A stretch of DNA of 64,000 nt from Maribellus sp. CM-23 (GTDB lineage: Bacteria; Bacteroidota; Bacteroidia; Bacteroidales; Prolixibacteraceae). How positions within the stretch are numbered: position 1 is the stretch's first letter; every line of letters starts with the position of its first letter. The stretch covers positions 372,001 through 436,000 of the forward strand of contig NZ_JADWYJ010000004.1 in the NCBI RefSeq assembly GCF_021354595.1, read 5' to 3'. The position numbers and the translations under genes are program-made. Shown here piece after piece: positions 24,767 to 32,285 of this stretch. The notes beneath the pieces were generated by a model. It saw only the letters and a program-made list of their open reading frames with translations, was not told the origin of the DNA and did no database searches.

Positions 24767-24812
24767 TAAGAGCCGTTCTTTATTTTATGGAAGAAGTAAA
24801 GGACGGTTCTTA
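24767..24812 (+). terminator. Hairpin after the MBL gene, REP-like
   Basis: TAAGAGCCGTTCTTTA pairs with TAAAGGACGGTTCTTA over 16 positions, two of them wobbles, around a 14-base loop. It may end transcription of the MBL gene. The AACCGT/ACGGTT core resembles the palindromes around the tyrosine transposase at 27.6 kb. Confidence 0.6.
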
Positions 24813-24894
24813 TAGGCACAAAACGCATTCGCCGCGCATACCGAGAGTCTAAACAATAGCACAAAGCAAAACCTATCTGGCAGACAATTTTCAA

Positions 24895-25180
24895 TATCCA
24901 AGGTAGAATATCCAAATCCGAACTACCCAACAAGCTCGTGGCTCGCAGCTCATAGCTTTCCCCTTGAACTCTAAACTTTGAACCCTGAACTCTAAACTAA
25001 CTTACCCCCTCCGTCATTCCGGCGTCAAAGCCGCCTGAATTCCTCGTCCCCCTCTAATGGGGACAAACTAAGAACCGCTACCAGTTTTGAATCATAAACT
25101 TCGAGCTATGAATATCCAATTCTGACTTCCCAACAAGCTCATAGCTCGTGGCTAGTAGCTAATAGCTTGAATCTAAACGA
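24895..25180 (-). repeat. Repeat mosaic with one ~65-bp module
   Basis: Reversed-orientation words (CTCGTGGCTCGCAGC, GAACTCTAAACTTTGAACC) surround the eighth module copy (25003-25068). It ends three bases before the stop of the AGCS symporter. The rest of the gap 24714-25182 holds the hairpin at 24767 and nothing else that I recognise. Confidence 0.85.
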
Positions 25181-25182
25181 AC

Positions 25183-26877
25183 TTACCCTTTTGGAACTTT
25201 CTCTCCCGGGAAACGGTCGGCGTATTCTTTCCAGAATGATTTCACTTCGTTTTTCATTTCTTTTGACAAGGCCAGGATCCCAAACAGGTTGGGGATGGTC
25301 ATCAGTGCAATGGTAATTCCCGAAAGTGTCCAGATAATGGTGGTGTCGGTAAACGAAGCCACAAAAAAGCCGATCACATAAATAATGTGGTAGTAAATTA
25401 CCTTGCCCGAGCCAAAGAGGTAGGTAATGGCGCGGTCGCCGTAATACGACCAGCTGATGGCGGTGGAAAAGGCAAACAGCAAAAGCCCGATCGACACAAT
25501 GTATTTTCCAAAGTCGCCAAACCAGCTGCGGGTAAAGGCAATGGTGGTCAGCGGGGCGCTGTGCATCAGCGATTGCCCGGTAAGCGTGAGCCCCGAAGGG
25601 TTCCGTTCTTTTTCGCGGTCTATTTTTCCGTTCACCAGTTCGAGTGGACCCGAATATGGCTGAGCGTTCACCCATACTTTTACGTTTTCTGCCACCGAAC
25701 GCGCGTGAAGGATCGTGGGCTGATTGGCCACCACACCGTTCTCCACCGTTAGAGTGCCGGTAAACAGCGGCAGGTCGGCTTCTCCCACCAGGTAATTGTG
25801 CAGCTTGTCAATGTCTTGCTGGTTTTGTTCCGAATAAGTTCCGTCGAATACCACCAGGTCGGCATCCTGGAACTGGTTTTCGTGTTTTTCGGTCCACACA
25901 CCCGACGAAAGCAGCACCAGCCCGGTAAGCGTACAAATAATGATGGTGTCGATAAACGGTTCGAGCAGGGCCACCAGTCCTTCCGAAACCGGTTCGTGTG
26001 CGCGGGCAGCCGCGTGGGCAATCGGCGCCGATCCCTGTCCGGCTTCGTTGGAGAACAGACCGCGGTTTACGCCCCGGTTAAAGGCAAAAGCAATGCTTCC
26101 GCCCAGAAAACCACCGGTAGCAGCCGTTCCGGTAAATACATCGCCAAAAATCGCTTCGAGCGAAGGAAGTATGTTTTCGTAGTTGTAGAAAATAACCGCA
26201 ATGGCGCCGATAAAATAGATGATAGCCATTATAGGCACCAGGCGCGAAGTAACCTGTGCAATGCGTTTGATTCCCCCGATGATCACAAAACCCAGCAAGA
26301 GTGCCAGAACACCACCGGTAAGCATATGGTTGATGCCAAAGGTTTCGAAAAGCGAATTGGAAATACTGTTTACCTGTGGAAGACTGCCGGTTCCGAACGA
26401 AGAAAGCACAGTGGCAACGGCAAAGATCACGGCCAGCCATTTCAGGTTCAGACGGTTTTTCATGTAGTACATCGGGCCACCGGCAATGGAGCCGTCCTGG
26501 GCCACTTCGCGGTATTTATGCGAAAGCGTTACTTCCACAAATTTGGTGGTCATACCCACGGCGGCGGTTACGAGCATCCAGAACAGTGCGGCCGGTCCGC
26601 CCAGGTGAATCGCCAGTGCTACCCCGGCAATATTACCGGTACCTACGGTTCCCGAAAGTGCAGTGGTTAAAGCCTGAAAGTGGGAAGTATCTCCCTTGTC
26701 TCCTTCTTTGTCGAATTTTCCGCGAACGATGCGCAGCGAATGTTTCAGGTAACGAAATTGCGGAAACTTCAGGTAAATGGTAAAGAAAATACCGGTTCCG
26801 AGTAAAAGGAATACGAACCATTGGGATCCGCCGATGTAGCTGTCGATCACCGAAAGAATGTCATTTAGTTTATGCAT
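25183..26877 (-). CDS. Alanine/glycine:cation symporter (AGCS family)
   Basis: A 564-residue inner-membrane transporter taking up alanine or glycine with Na+ or H+. The family signature GTVGTGNIAGVA (about residues 75-87) and the FNRGVNRGLFSNEAGQGSAPIA block are intact, with ten or more membrane segments. Typical members have 440-490 residues. The extra length is a soluble insert of about 100 residues (about 335-440, from WTEKHENQFQDADLV to GQSLMHSAPL) after the eighth or ninth segment, probably facing the periplasm. It is a single gene, with only repeat sequence downstream. Confidence 0.93.
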   Translation of the reverse strand: MHKLNDILSVIDSYIGGSQWFVFLLLGTGIFFTIYLKFPQFRYLKHSLRIVRGKFDKEGDKGDTSHFQALTTALSGTVGTGNIAGVALAIHLGGPAALFWMLVTAAVGMTTKFVEVTLSHKYREVAQDGSIAGGPMYYMKNRLNLKWLAVIFAVATVLSSFGTGSLPQVNSISNSLFETFGINHMLTGGVLALLLGFVIIGGIKRIAQVTSRLVPIMAIIYFIGAIAVIFYNYENILPSLEAIFGDVFTGTAATGGFLGGSIAFAFNRGVNRGLFSNEAGQGSAPIAHAAARAHEPVSEGLVALLEPFIDTIIICTLTGLVLLSSGVWTEKHENQFQDADLVVFDGTYSEQNQQDIDKLHNYLVGEADLPLFTGTLTVENGVVANQPTILHARSVAENVKVWVNAQPYSGPLELVNGKIDREKERNPSGLTLTGQSLMHSAPLTTIAFTRSWFGDFGKYIVSIGLLLFAFSTAISWSYYGDRAITYLFGSGKVIYYHIIYVIGFFVASFTDTTIIWTLSGITIALMTIPNLFGILALSKEMKNEVKSFWKEYADRFPGEKVPKG

Positions 26878-27248
26878 TTATTTTCGCGTTTTTCATCTGT
26901 TTAGTATGCTCCTTTCGCCCCGAAAAATTTGGGGTTGCAGTGTTTGGGCCAGGTAAACTGCCGGGCAAACTCGAAGCAGGTATTTTTAGGTTTGTTTCAG
27001 AAACAAGGCTAAAATTAACATTCTGATTCAATTTGCTAAAAAAACGGAGTTTTATTTTTCAGATTATTACCAAAGGCTGATGAATGTCAGTATTTACATA
27101 AAGTTAGAGACAGAAAGAGGCTGGGGGAGATGCTTCCCTGGCAGCTCAAAAAAAGCCTGCCAGAGGATAAAACTTTTTTGGTGCTGGTTGGTTCTGTACG
27201 TTATTTTATGTCGTAAATTAGCGAAGTAAAACTCAAAAGCAATTAAGC
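26878..27248. other. Intergenic spacer between divergent genes
   Basis: About 370 bases upstream of both the symporter and the small acidic protein gene. It should hold both promoters. A TAAATTAG at about 27213-27220 is one base off the TAnnTTTG minus-7 element for the plus-strand gene. No ORF or repeat is convincing. Confidence 0.4.
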
Positions 27249-27503
27249 ATGTTACCAAAGTTTTTATTAGCCGACAACTCGTTGGAAACACCCGACACCA
27301 TTTTTGTGGTTCACACAGAAACACCTCGTTTTATCGTAGAAGCCGACCTGGATGACTTCTGGAACAACCAGCAGGTACATTGGATCGACGGCGAACCGGG
27401 CGACGAAGATTACATTGCAGAATTAATTGAAGCCGCCGAAGAATTCCTTGAAAAAGAGTTTGAAAACGAGGAACTTCTGGCCAACGAAGACGACGAGGAA
27501 TAG
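27249..27503 (+). CDS. Small acidic conserved protein of unknown function
   Basis: An 84-residue cytoplasmic protein, very acidic toward the end (EEFLEKEFENEELLANEDDEE), with a compact N-terminal part (PDTIFVVHTETPRFIVEADLDDFW). Similar small proteins are, from memory, widespread and unnamed in Bacteroidales. The start ATG follows a sharp AT-rich upstream region. No motif allows a functional call. A hairpin-rich repeat and a transposase follow it. Confidence 0.75.
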   Translation: MLPKFLLADNSLETPDTIFVVHTETPRFIVEADLDDFWNNQQVHWIDGEPGDEDYIAELIEAAEEFLEKEFENEELLANEDDEE

Positions 27504-27585
27504 GACTCGGTTGATTTTCGCAAATTAGGATATCCACAAGAGGGAATTGTTTCTTAGTTAGAGACAACTGCCTAATTAGAATAGG

Positions 27586-27615
27586 GAACCGCTCTTTTAT
27601 AATAGAGAGCGGTTC
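27586..27615 (+). repeat. REP-like palindrome upstream of the tyrosine transposase
   Basis: GAACCGCTCT pairs perfectly with AGAGCGGTTC over ten bases; preceded by ATAGG. It lies 37 bases before the transposase start. It shares the ATAGGGAACCGYTCTTT core with the palindrome at 28316. Confidence 0.85.
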
Positions 27616-27652
27616 TTTATTTTTGGGATATTCATTATCTTGAAAAGAAAAA

Positions 27653-28297
27653 ATGCCTTCAATCAAAACGTTAACTCCCATTTTAGCCGGCAGTTACTAC
27701 CATATCTTTAACCGGGGAACAAACCGACAGAATATTTTTTACACCTCTGCCAATTATGATTATTTTCTGAACCTGCTTCATAAATTTTTAAGTGATTATG
27801 TTCATTTCCTGGCCTATGCTTTATTGCCAAATCATTTTCATCTGGTGCTCAAAATAAAAACTGAGCTTTTCATTGAAGAGCGAGGGAACCGTTCTTTAAT
27901 AGAAGAGAACGGTTCCTTAAAATCAGTTACGGATGAGGAACAAATAGGAAGAGAGGTTGTGAGACAATTAAAACGCATGTTTATAACTTATGCAATGGCT
28001 ATCAACAAACAGGAAAACAGATCGGGTAATCTGTTTGATCCAAAATACAAACGACTTGAAATTTGTGACCAGAGTTACCTGGAATACGCAATTTTTTATA
28101 CTCATTTCAATCCGGAGAAACATGGAATCTCGAACAACTTCAGAAATTATAAATACAGTTCTTACAAAGCCATCCTTGGCAATAGCAAGACTAAAATGGA
28201 CAGAAAACTAGTGTTGGACTTGTTTGGAGGAAAGGAAAGTTTTGTTGATTATCATCAGGGCTGGCATGAAGAGCGTAAAGAGATTACATTGGAATGA
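27653..28297 (+). CDS. REP-associated tyrosine transposase (RAYT, Y1/HUH)
   Basis: A 214-residue IS200-like single-domain transposase. Seen are YHIFNRGTNRQNIF (residues 16-29), the HUH motif NHFHLVL (His61, His63), the NRSGNLFDPKYKR strand (122-134) and the C-terminal YTHFNPEKHG block, with the catalytic Tyr probably among Tyr142, 145 and 149. RAYTs act on palindromic REP sequences by single-strand cleavage and rejoining. Matching palindromes flank the gene at 27586 and 28316, and a third lies inside it, encoding residues 78-88. That stretch (about 72-100) is charged and low in hydrophobics, a likely tolerant loop. It could also be a domesticated host gene, as many RAYTs are. Confidence 0.9.
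   Translation: MPSIKTLTPILAGSYYHIFNRGTNRQNIFYTSANYDYFLNLLHKFLSDYVHFLAYALLPNHFHLVLKIKTELFIEERGNRSLIEENGSLKSVTDEEQIGREVVRQLKRMFITYAMAINKQENRSGNLFDPKYKRLEICDQSYLEYAIFYTHFNPEKHGISNNFRNYKYSSYKAILGNSKTKMDRKLVLDLFGGKESFVDYHQGWHEERKEITLE
27885..27916 (+). repeat. REP-like palindrome inside the transposase ORF
   Basis: GGAACCGTTCT pairs perfectly with AGAACGGTTCC over eleven bases around a ten-base loop; preceded by GAGG. It is in frame and codes for residues about 78-88 of the transposase. Confidence 0.85.
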
Positions 28298-28315
28298 TTT
28301 GAATAGACTGGATAG

Positions 28316-28346
28316 GGAACCGTTCTTTTTAATAGAGAACGGTTCC
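28316..28346 (+). repeat. REP-like palindrome downstream of the tyrosine transposase
   Basis: GGAACCGTTCT and AGAACGGTTCC form an 11-bp perfect stem around TTTTAATAG; preceded by ATAG. It lies 18 bases after the transposase stop and 30 before the Tex stop on the other strand, so it may also act as a shared terminator. Confidence 0.85.
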
Positions 28347-28376
28347 TTAAACGGTACTTAAATCGCTTCCCTGTTT

Positions 28377-30509
28377 TTATTGCTCCAGTCCTTTCATCGA
28401 AAGCTGAATGCGTTTTCGCGGAATGTCGACTTCTTTTACCCGCACTTTTACGTGCTGATGCAGTTTAACTATTTCGTTGGGATCGGAAATAAAACGATCG
28501 GCCAGTTCTGAAATATGTACCAGCCCCGATTCCTTGATACCGACATCAACAAAAGCCCCGAATTTGGTAATGTTGTTGACGATTCCCGGCAAAACCATCC
28601 CTACATGTAAATCATTGATGGAGAAAATACCATCGGCAAACTCAAATACTTTGATCGGTTTTCGCGGATCACGCCCGGGTTTTAGCAGTTCGCTTTTGAT
28701 ATCGTTGAGGGTGGGGAGGCCCACTTCGGCAGTCACATATTTCTGCCAGTCGATTTTGGAAACCAGCTCTTCGTTTCGAACCAAATCGCTGAGTTCGCAT
28801 TTCAGCTCTTTGGCAATTTGTTTGACTATTTTGTACGACTCCGGGTGCACGCCTGAATTGTCGAGCGGGTTTTTTGCATCAGGAATACGCAGGAACCCAG
28901 CGGCTTGTTCAAAAGCTTTGGGGCCCATCCGGGCAACTTTCTTTAGCGCATCGCGCGATTCAAATGCCCCGTTTTCTTTTCGGTATTCCACAATGTTCTC
29001 AGCCAGTTGCGGTCCCAGGCCCGAAATGTAGGTAAGCAGGTGTTTGCTGGCAGTATTTAGGTTGACACCTACCGAGTTCACACTTAATTCCACCACCGAA
29101 TCCAAACTGCCTTTTAGTTTTTTCTGATCCACATCGTGCTGGTATTGCCCCACACCAATGCTTTTGGGGTCGATTTTTACGAGCTCTGCCAGCGGGTCCA
29201 TCAAGCGGCGACCAATGGAAACTGCACCACGGACCGTGACGTCGTATTGCGGAAATTCCTGCCGGGCAACCGTGGATGCCGAGTAAACAGAGGCCCCGTC
29301 TTCGCTGACCACATAAACACGCACCTCGCGGTTGTAGCGCAGGTTTTTGATAAAAAACTCAGTTTCGCGGCTGGCTGTTCCATTGCCGATAGCAATCGCA
29401 TCAATTTTGTAAACCTCCACCACCGATGTGATCTTCTTGGCAGCCATTTTCTTTTCTTCCTGTGGTTTGTGCGGGTAGATGGTTTCGTTGTGGAGCAGGT
29501 TGCCTTGTTCGTCGAGACACACCACTTTACAGCCGGTGCGGTATCCGGGATCGATGGCAAGCGTTCGTTTTTGTCCGAGTGGCGGCGCAAGCAACAATTG
29601 TTTCAGGTTTTCGGTGAAGACTTTGATGGCTTCTTCGTCGGCCTTTTCTTTTGAAAGGTTGGAAAATTCGGTTTCAATCGATGGCTGGATCAGGCGTTTG
29701 CACGAATCTTTCACGGCCATTGCCACCTGTTCAGCGCTCGGATTGTTTCCTTTTACGAAAAAGCGGTCGAGGTTTTCGAGTACCCTGTCTTCATCGGGCG
29801 TTACGCTTACACGCAAAAAACCTTCGTTCTCTCCGCGACGCATAGCCAGCAAGCGGTGCGAAGGGCATTTTTTCAACGGCTCGCTCCAGTCGAAATAGTC
29901 GCGGTATTTGGCGGCCTCCTCTTCTTTTCCTTTTACCACTTTGGAGGATATAATTGCGCCCAGGTCAAAGCTCCGGCGGACAATGTTTCGGGCACGCTCG
30001 TTTTCGCTAACCCACTCTGCAATAATATCGCGTGCGCCGGAAAGTGCTTCTTCGGTACTGGCAACTTGTTCGTTCAGGAACTGGTTGGCACGGAACTCCG
30101 GATCTCGTTCCACCTGTTTCATCAGGATTTTAGCCAGCGGTTCGAGCCCTTTTTCACGTGCCATGGTGGCCTTGGTGCGGCGTTTGGGTTTGTAGGGGAG
30201 GTAAATATCCTCCAGCTCTACCGGATCAAAACAGTTTTCAATGCGTGCCTTTAGTTCAGGCGTCAGTTGTTCTTGCTCTTCAATGGTTTTCAGAATGGTT
30301 TCTTTTCGCTTCTCCAGCTCGCTGAATTTCTCGTTGAGTTCCTTGATTTGCAACACCTGCACTTCGTCGAGACTACCGGTACGCTCTTTCCGGTAACGCG
30401 AAATAAAAGGAACGGTAGCCCCTTCGTTCAGTAACAGGATGGTATTGCTTACCTGCACTGTTTTTACCTGAAGTTGTTGGGCGATTAAATCTGTTATGTT
30501 GTTTTGCAT
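28377..30509 (-). CDS. tex: Tex-family RNA-binding transcription accessory protein
   Basis: A 710-residue cytoplasmic nucleic-acid-binding protein. It has the N-terminal Tex helical part (VPFISRYRKERTGSLDE), a YqgF/RNase H-like domain (LAIDPGYRTGCKVV, about 320-450), helix-hairpin-helix motifs (NTASKHLLTYISGLGPQLAENI) and a C-terminal S1 RNA-binding domain (GMVLPGIVNNITKFGAFVDVG, about 635-705). Tex binds RNA and influences transcription and stress tolerance. The start at 30509 (MQNNITDLIA) is preferred to a longer frame at 30533 adding MSSAKTGT. Its length is slightly below the usual 720-780. Confidence 0.95.
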   Translation of the reverse strand: MQNNITDLIAQQLQVKTVQVSNTILLLNEGATVPFISRYRKERTGSLDEVQVLQIKELNEKFSELEKRKETILKTIEEQEQLTPELKARIENCFDPVELEDIYLPYKPKRRTKATMAREKGLEPLAKILMKQVERDPEFRANQFLNEQVASTEEALSGARDIIAEWVSENERARNIVRRSFDLGAIISSKVVKGKEEEAAKYRDYFDWSEPLKKCPSHRLLAMRRGENEGFLRVSVTPDEDRVLENLDRFFVKGNNPSAEQVAMAVKDSCKRLIQPSIETEFSNLSKEKADEEAIKVFTENLKQLLLAPPLGQKRTLAIDPGYRTGCKVVCLDEQGNLLHNETIYPHKPQEEKKMAAKKITSVVEVYKIDAIAIGNGTASRETEFFIKNLRYNREVRVYVVSEDGASVYSASTVARQEFPQYDVTVRGAVSIGRRLMDPLAELVKIDPKSIGVGQYQHDVDQKKLKGSLDSVVELSVNSVGVNLNTASKHLLTYISGLGPQLAENIVEYRKENGAFESRDALKKVARMGPKAFEQAAGFLRIPDAKNPLDNSGVHPESYKIVKQIAKELKCELSDLVRNEELVSKIDWQKYVTAEVGLPTLNDIKSELLKPGRDPRKPIKVFEFADGIFSINDLHVGMVLPGIVNNITKFGAFVDVGIKESGLVHISELADRFISDPNEIVKLHQHVKVRVKEVDIPRKRIQLSMKGLEQ

Positions 30510-30848
30510 TGTACCTGTTTTTGCGGAAGACAAAGGTAACGAAACTTGCTTGTTTGTCTTGCTTTTTTACACGATTGATCTGCTGAAACAGGGTGATAAA
30601 GCCGTTCCAGCTATCGAAGCCCTGTCAAGCGACGGACTGCCCGGTCCGCAGTGCCGGGTTAGGTGGTGTATATGGACCGTTGTTCGGAGGGATGGGGGGA
30701 TAAAAGTGCATTTAGCAGTTCGGGACGAAAGGTTGGCAGTCCCACAAAGAACTTTAAATGCCCGAAAGTTCGATGCTTTCTTTACGTGAATCGGATTTTG
30801 GTGTTGAGGTGAGCGGCAATATGTCGTTAAGTAGTTGAAATACATCGC
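30510..30848. other. Intergenic region upstream of tex
   Basis: About 340 bases with the tex promoter presumably near its left end. Several short frames on both strands carry no recognisable protein, and the right edge runs into the 20-bp array. I see nothing else. Confidence 0.4.
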
Positions 30849-31084
30849 CCTGTTAGCTTTTGACTCATCCTGTAGGCCCACGACCCTCCCTGTAGGTGTT
30901 TGATCCTCCCTGTTGCGTTTTTAGCCCTCCCTGTTAAACAGGACGGGAAAAAAAGCTACAGGATTGAGAAAAACTTCAACAGGGCAACAAAAAAACTTAC
31001 AGGACGGCCAAAAATGGTACAGGAAATCGAAAAATTGCCACAGGGAGACGAAAAAGTTAGCAGGACGGCTCGCCAGGTTACAGG
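30849..31084. repeat. Inverted 20-bp-phased array of CCTGT / ACAGG units with A-tracts
   Basis: Five CCTGT pentamers at 30849, 30869, 30889, 30909 and 30930, then eight ACAGG (one GCAGG) at 30938, 30958, 30979, 30999, 31019, 31040, 31060 and 31080. Spacing is 20 or 21 throughout. The two halves meet in the near-palindrome CCTGTTAAACAGG. In the right half each of the first six units carries a run of five to seven A centred at 30951, 30971, 30992, 31012, 31032 and 31053. Confidence 0.92.
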
Positions 31085-31248
31085 AGTTCCGAACTCTTAG
31101 CCTGCAATACGTAAATTTTTTCGAGCGAAGCGGACGCAGCCTGGAGCTCGGAAATGCCTTCCTCGTATTTACTATTTGTGTTATGACAAATAGTAAAATC
31201 CAGCTGATAAGCTAAAAATTAGAAAGATAAGAGCTTTGGAAATCGAAA

Positions 31249-31288
31249 AAACCGTTCTTCTATCAACTAAAAGATAGAAGAACGGTTT
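31249..31288 (-). terminator. Intrinsic terminator of the PUL 3' operon
   Basis: A perfect 16-bp stem (AAACCGTTCTTCTATC with GATAGAAGAACGGTTT) and, on the minus strand, a following TTTTTTCGATTT. It lies about 45 bases after the stop of the DUF1080 gene. Confidence 0.88.
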
Positions 31289-31333
31289 CTGTGGTCAGAC
31301 TGTGAGCCTGTCTGTAATGCGTAATAGAAAGAA

Positions 31334-32266
31334 CTAATCTGCCGATAACATCTCCAGCAACCAGTTCAGGTAGTTTTTGCTGATTTCAGAAGAGCTGTTT
31401 TTTACTGATTTTTTAAATGCCTTTTCAACCGCTTTCTTTTCATCTTTTGATATGTTCACCGCCGATTTCCGGGCTGCAATATCAAAAAGTGCCTGTTTGG
31501 CGCCGGCTTGTGCTTTTGGATTATTTTCACTGAGCATCTGAGCCAGTGTCTCAATTATTGAAGCGCCTTTTAAGACGGCTGCTTCCCCGGCTTGCTTTCT
31601 GATATCTGCATCAGCACTGTAAAAACCTTTTTTTACATAGTCCGGGTCGTCATCCAGGTTCAGAACAGAAACGTTCCTGAACTTTGCAAACTCGCCTTCT
31701 TTGCTGTGATTTGACTGAAAACCGATGGCCCCCGCCATGTTTTTGCCCTGCATGCTTTTAACCGTATCTACATCGGCCACGGTGGTTATTTTTCCATCTA
31801 CAGAAACGGTGATGTTTTTCCGGTTGCATTTTATTTCCATTGTGTGCCATATTCCGGTGGTTTCATCGGGGCGGTTGCTCACAGCTACGTGCCCGTATAT
31901 GGAACCGGTACAATGCAGGTCGTCACGGTAGGGTGTCCATGGAGCCAGTAATTGTACTTCTACTCCGGTTCCCCATGGATTCTCGGGATTGCAGCGAATA
32001 AGTACTCCGCTGTTTCCTACTTCAGATAGCAGGTATTCAAACTTAAAAATAAAATTGCCGTACTGCGTTTCTGTATACAGTTCGCTGCCGTTGTGGGGAG
32101 CTGCCACCAGCACTCCGTCAAGCACTTCAAAACCGGGAACTTTCCCCGGCATCATCCATCCGGAGAGGTCTTTGCCATTAAACAAGGAGGTAAAACGATC
32201 TGTGTTCTGCGAAAATCCCGCAAGGCTTATTAGTAAAAAGGCAAAAAATATTGATACTCGTTTCAT
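31334..32266 (-). CDS. Secreted DUF1080 (3-keto-disaccharide hydrolase-type) protein
   Basis: A 310-residue exported protein. After a signal peptide (MKRVSIFFAFLLISLAGFSQ) comes a LamG-like jelly-roll domain with the DUF1080 hallmarks FTSLFNGKDLSGW and a central GNSGVLIRCNPENPWGTGVEVQ (about 25-215). The last 80 residues form a helical, HEAT-like tail. Members of this family bind or hydrolyse 3-keto-glycosides. The gene follows a Gfo/Idh/MocA oxidoreductase by 19 bases, the arrangement expected if a sugar is first oxidised at C3. The start at 32266 is used because the longer frame has no signal peptide. Confidence 0.87.
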   Translation of the reverse strand: MKRVSIFFAFLLISLAGFSQNTDRFTSLFNGKDLSGWMMPGKVPGFEVLDGVLVAAPHNGSELYTETQYGNFIFKFEYLLSEVGNSGVLIRCNPENPWGTGVEVQLLAPWTPYRDDLHCTGSIYGHVAVSNRPDETTGIWHTMEIKCNRKNITVSVDGKITTVADVDTVKSMQGKNMAGAIGFQSNHSKEGEFAKFRNVSVLNLDDDPDYVKKGFYSADADIRKQAGEAAVLKGASIIETLAQMLSENNPKAQAGAKQALFDIAARKSAVNISKDEKKAVEKAFKKSVKNSSSEISKNYLNWLLEMLSAD

Positions 32267-32285
32267 TTGTGTAGTTTTTAGATGC

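Noticed and set aside
25798..26670. A 290-codon plus-strand frame opposite the AGCS symporter
   Set aside because: Antisense of a conserved transporter, with low-complexity charged content and no family.
30849..31084. Possible CRISPR array
   Set aside because: Units are 20-21 bases with only five conserved bases, no unique spacers of constant length, inverted halves and no cas genes.
30567..31215. Short ORFs across the 20-bp array
   Set aside because: The 20/21-bp period breaks any codon phase, so protein repeats are not maintained; the structure is at DNA level.
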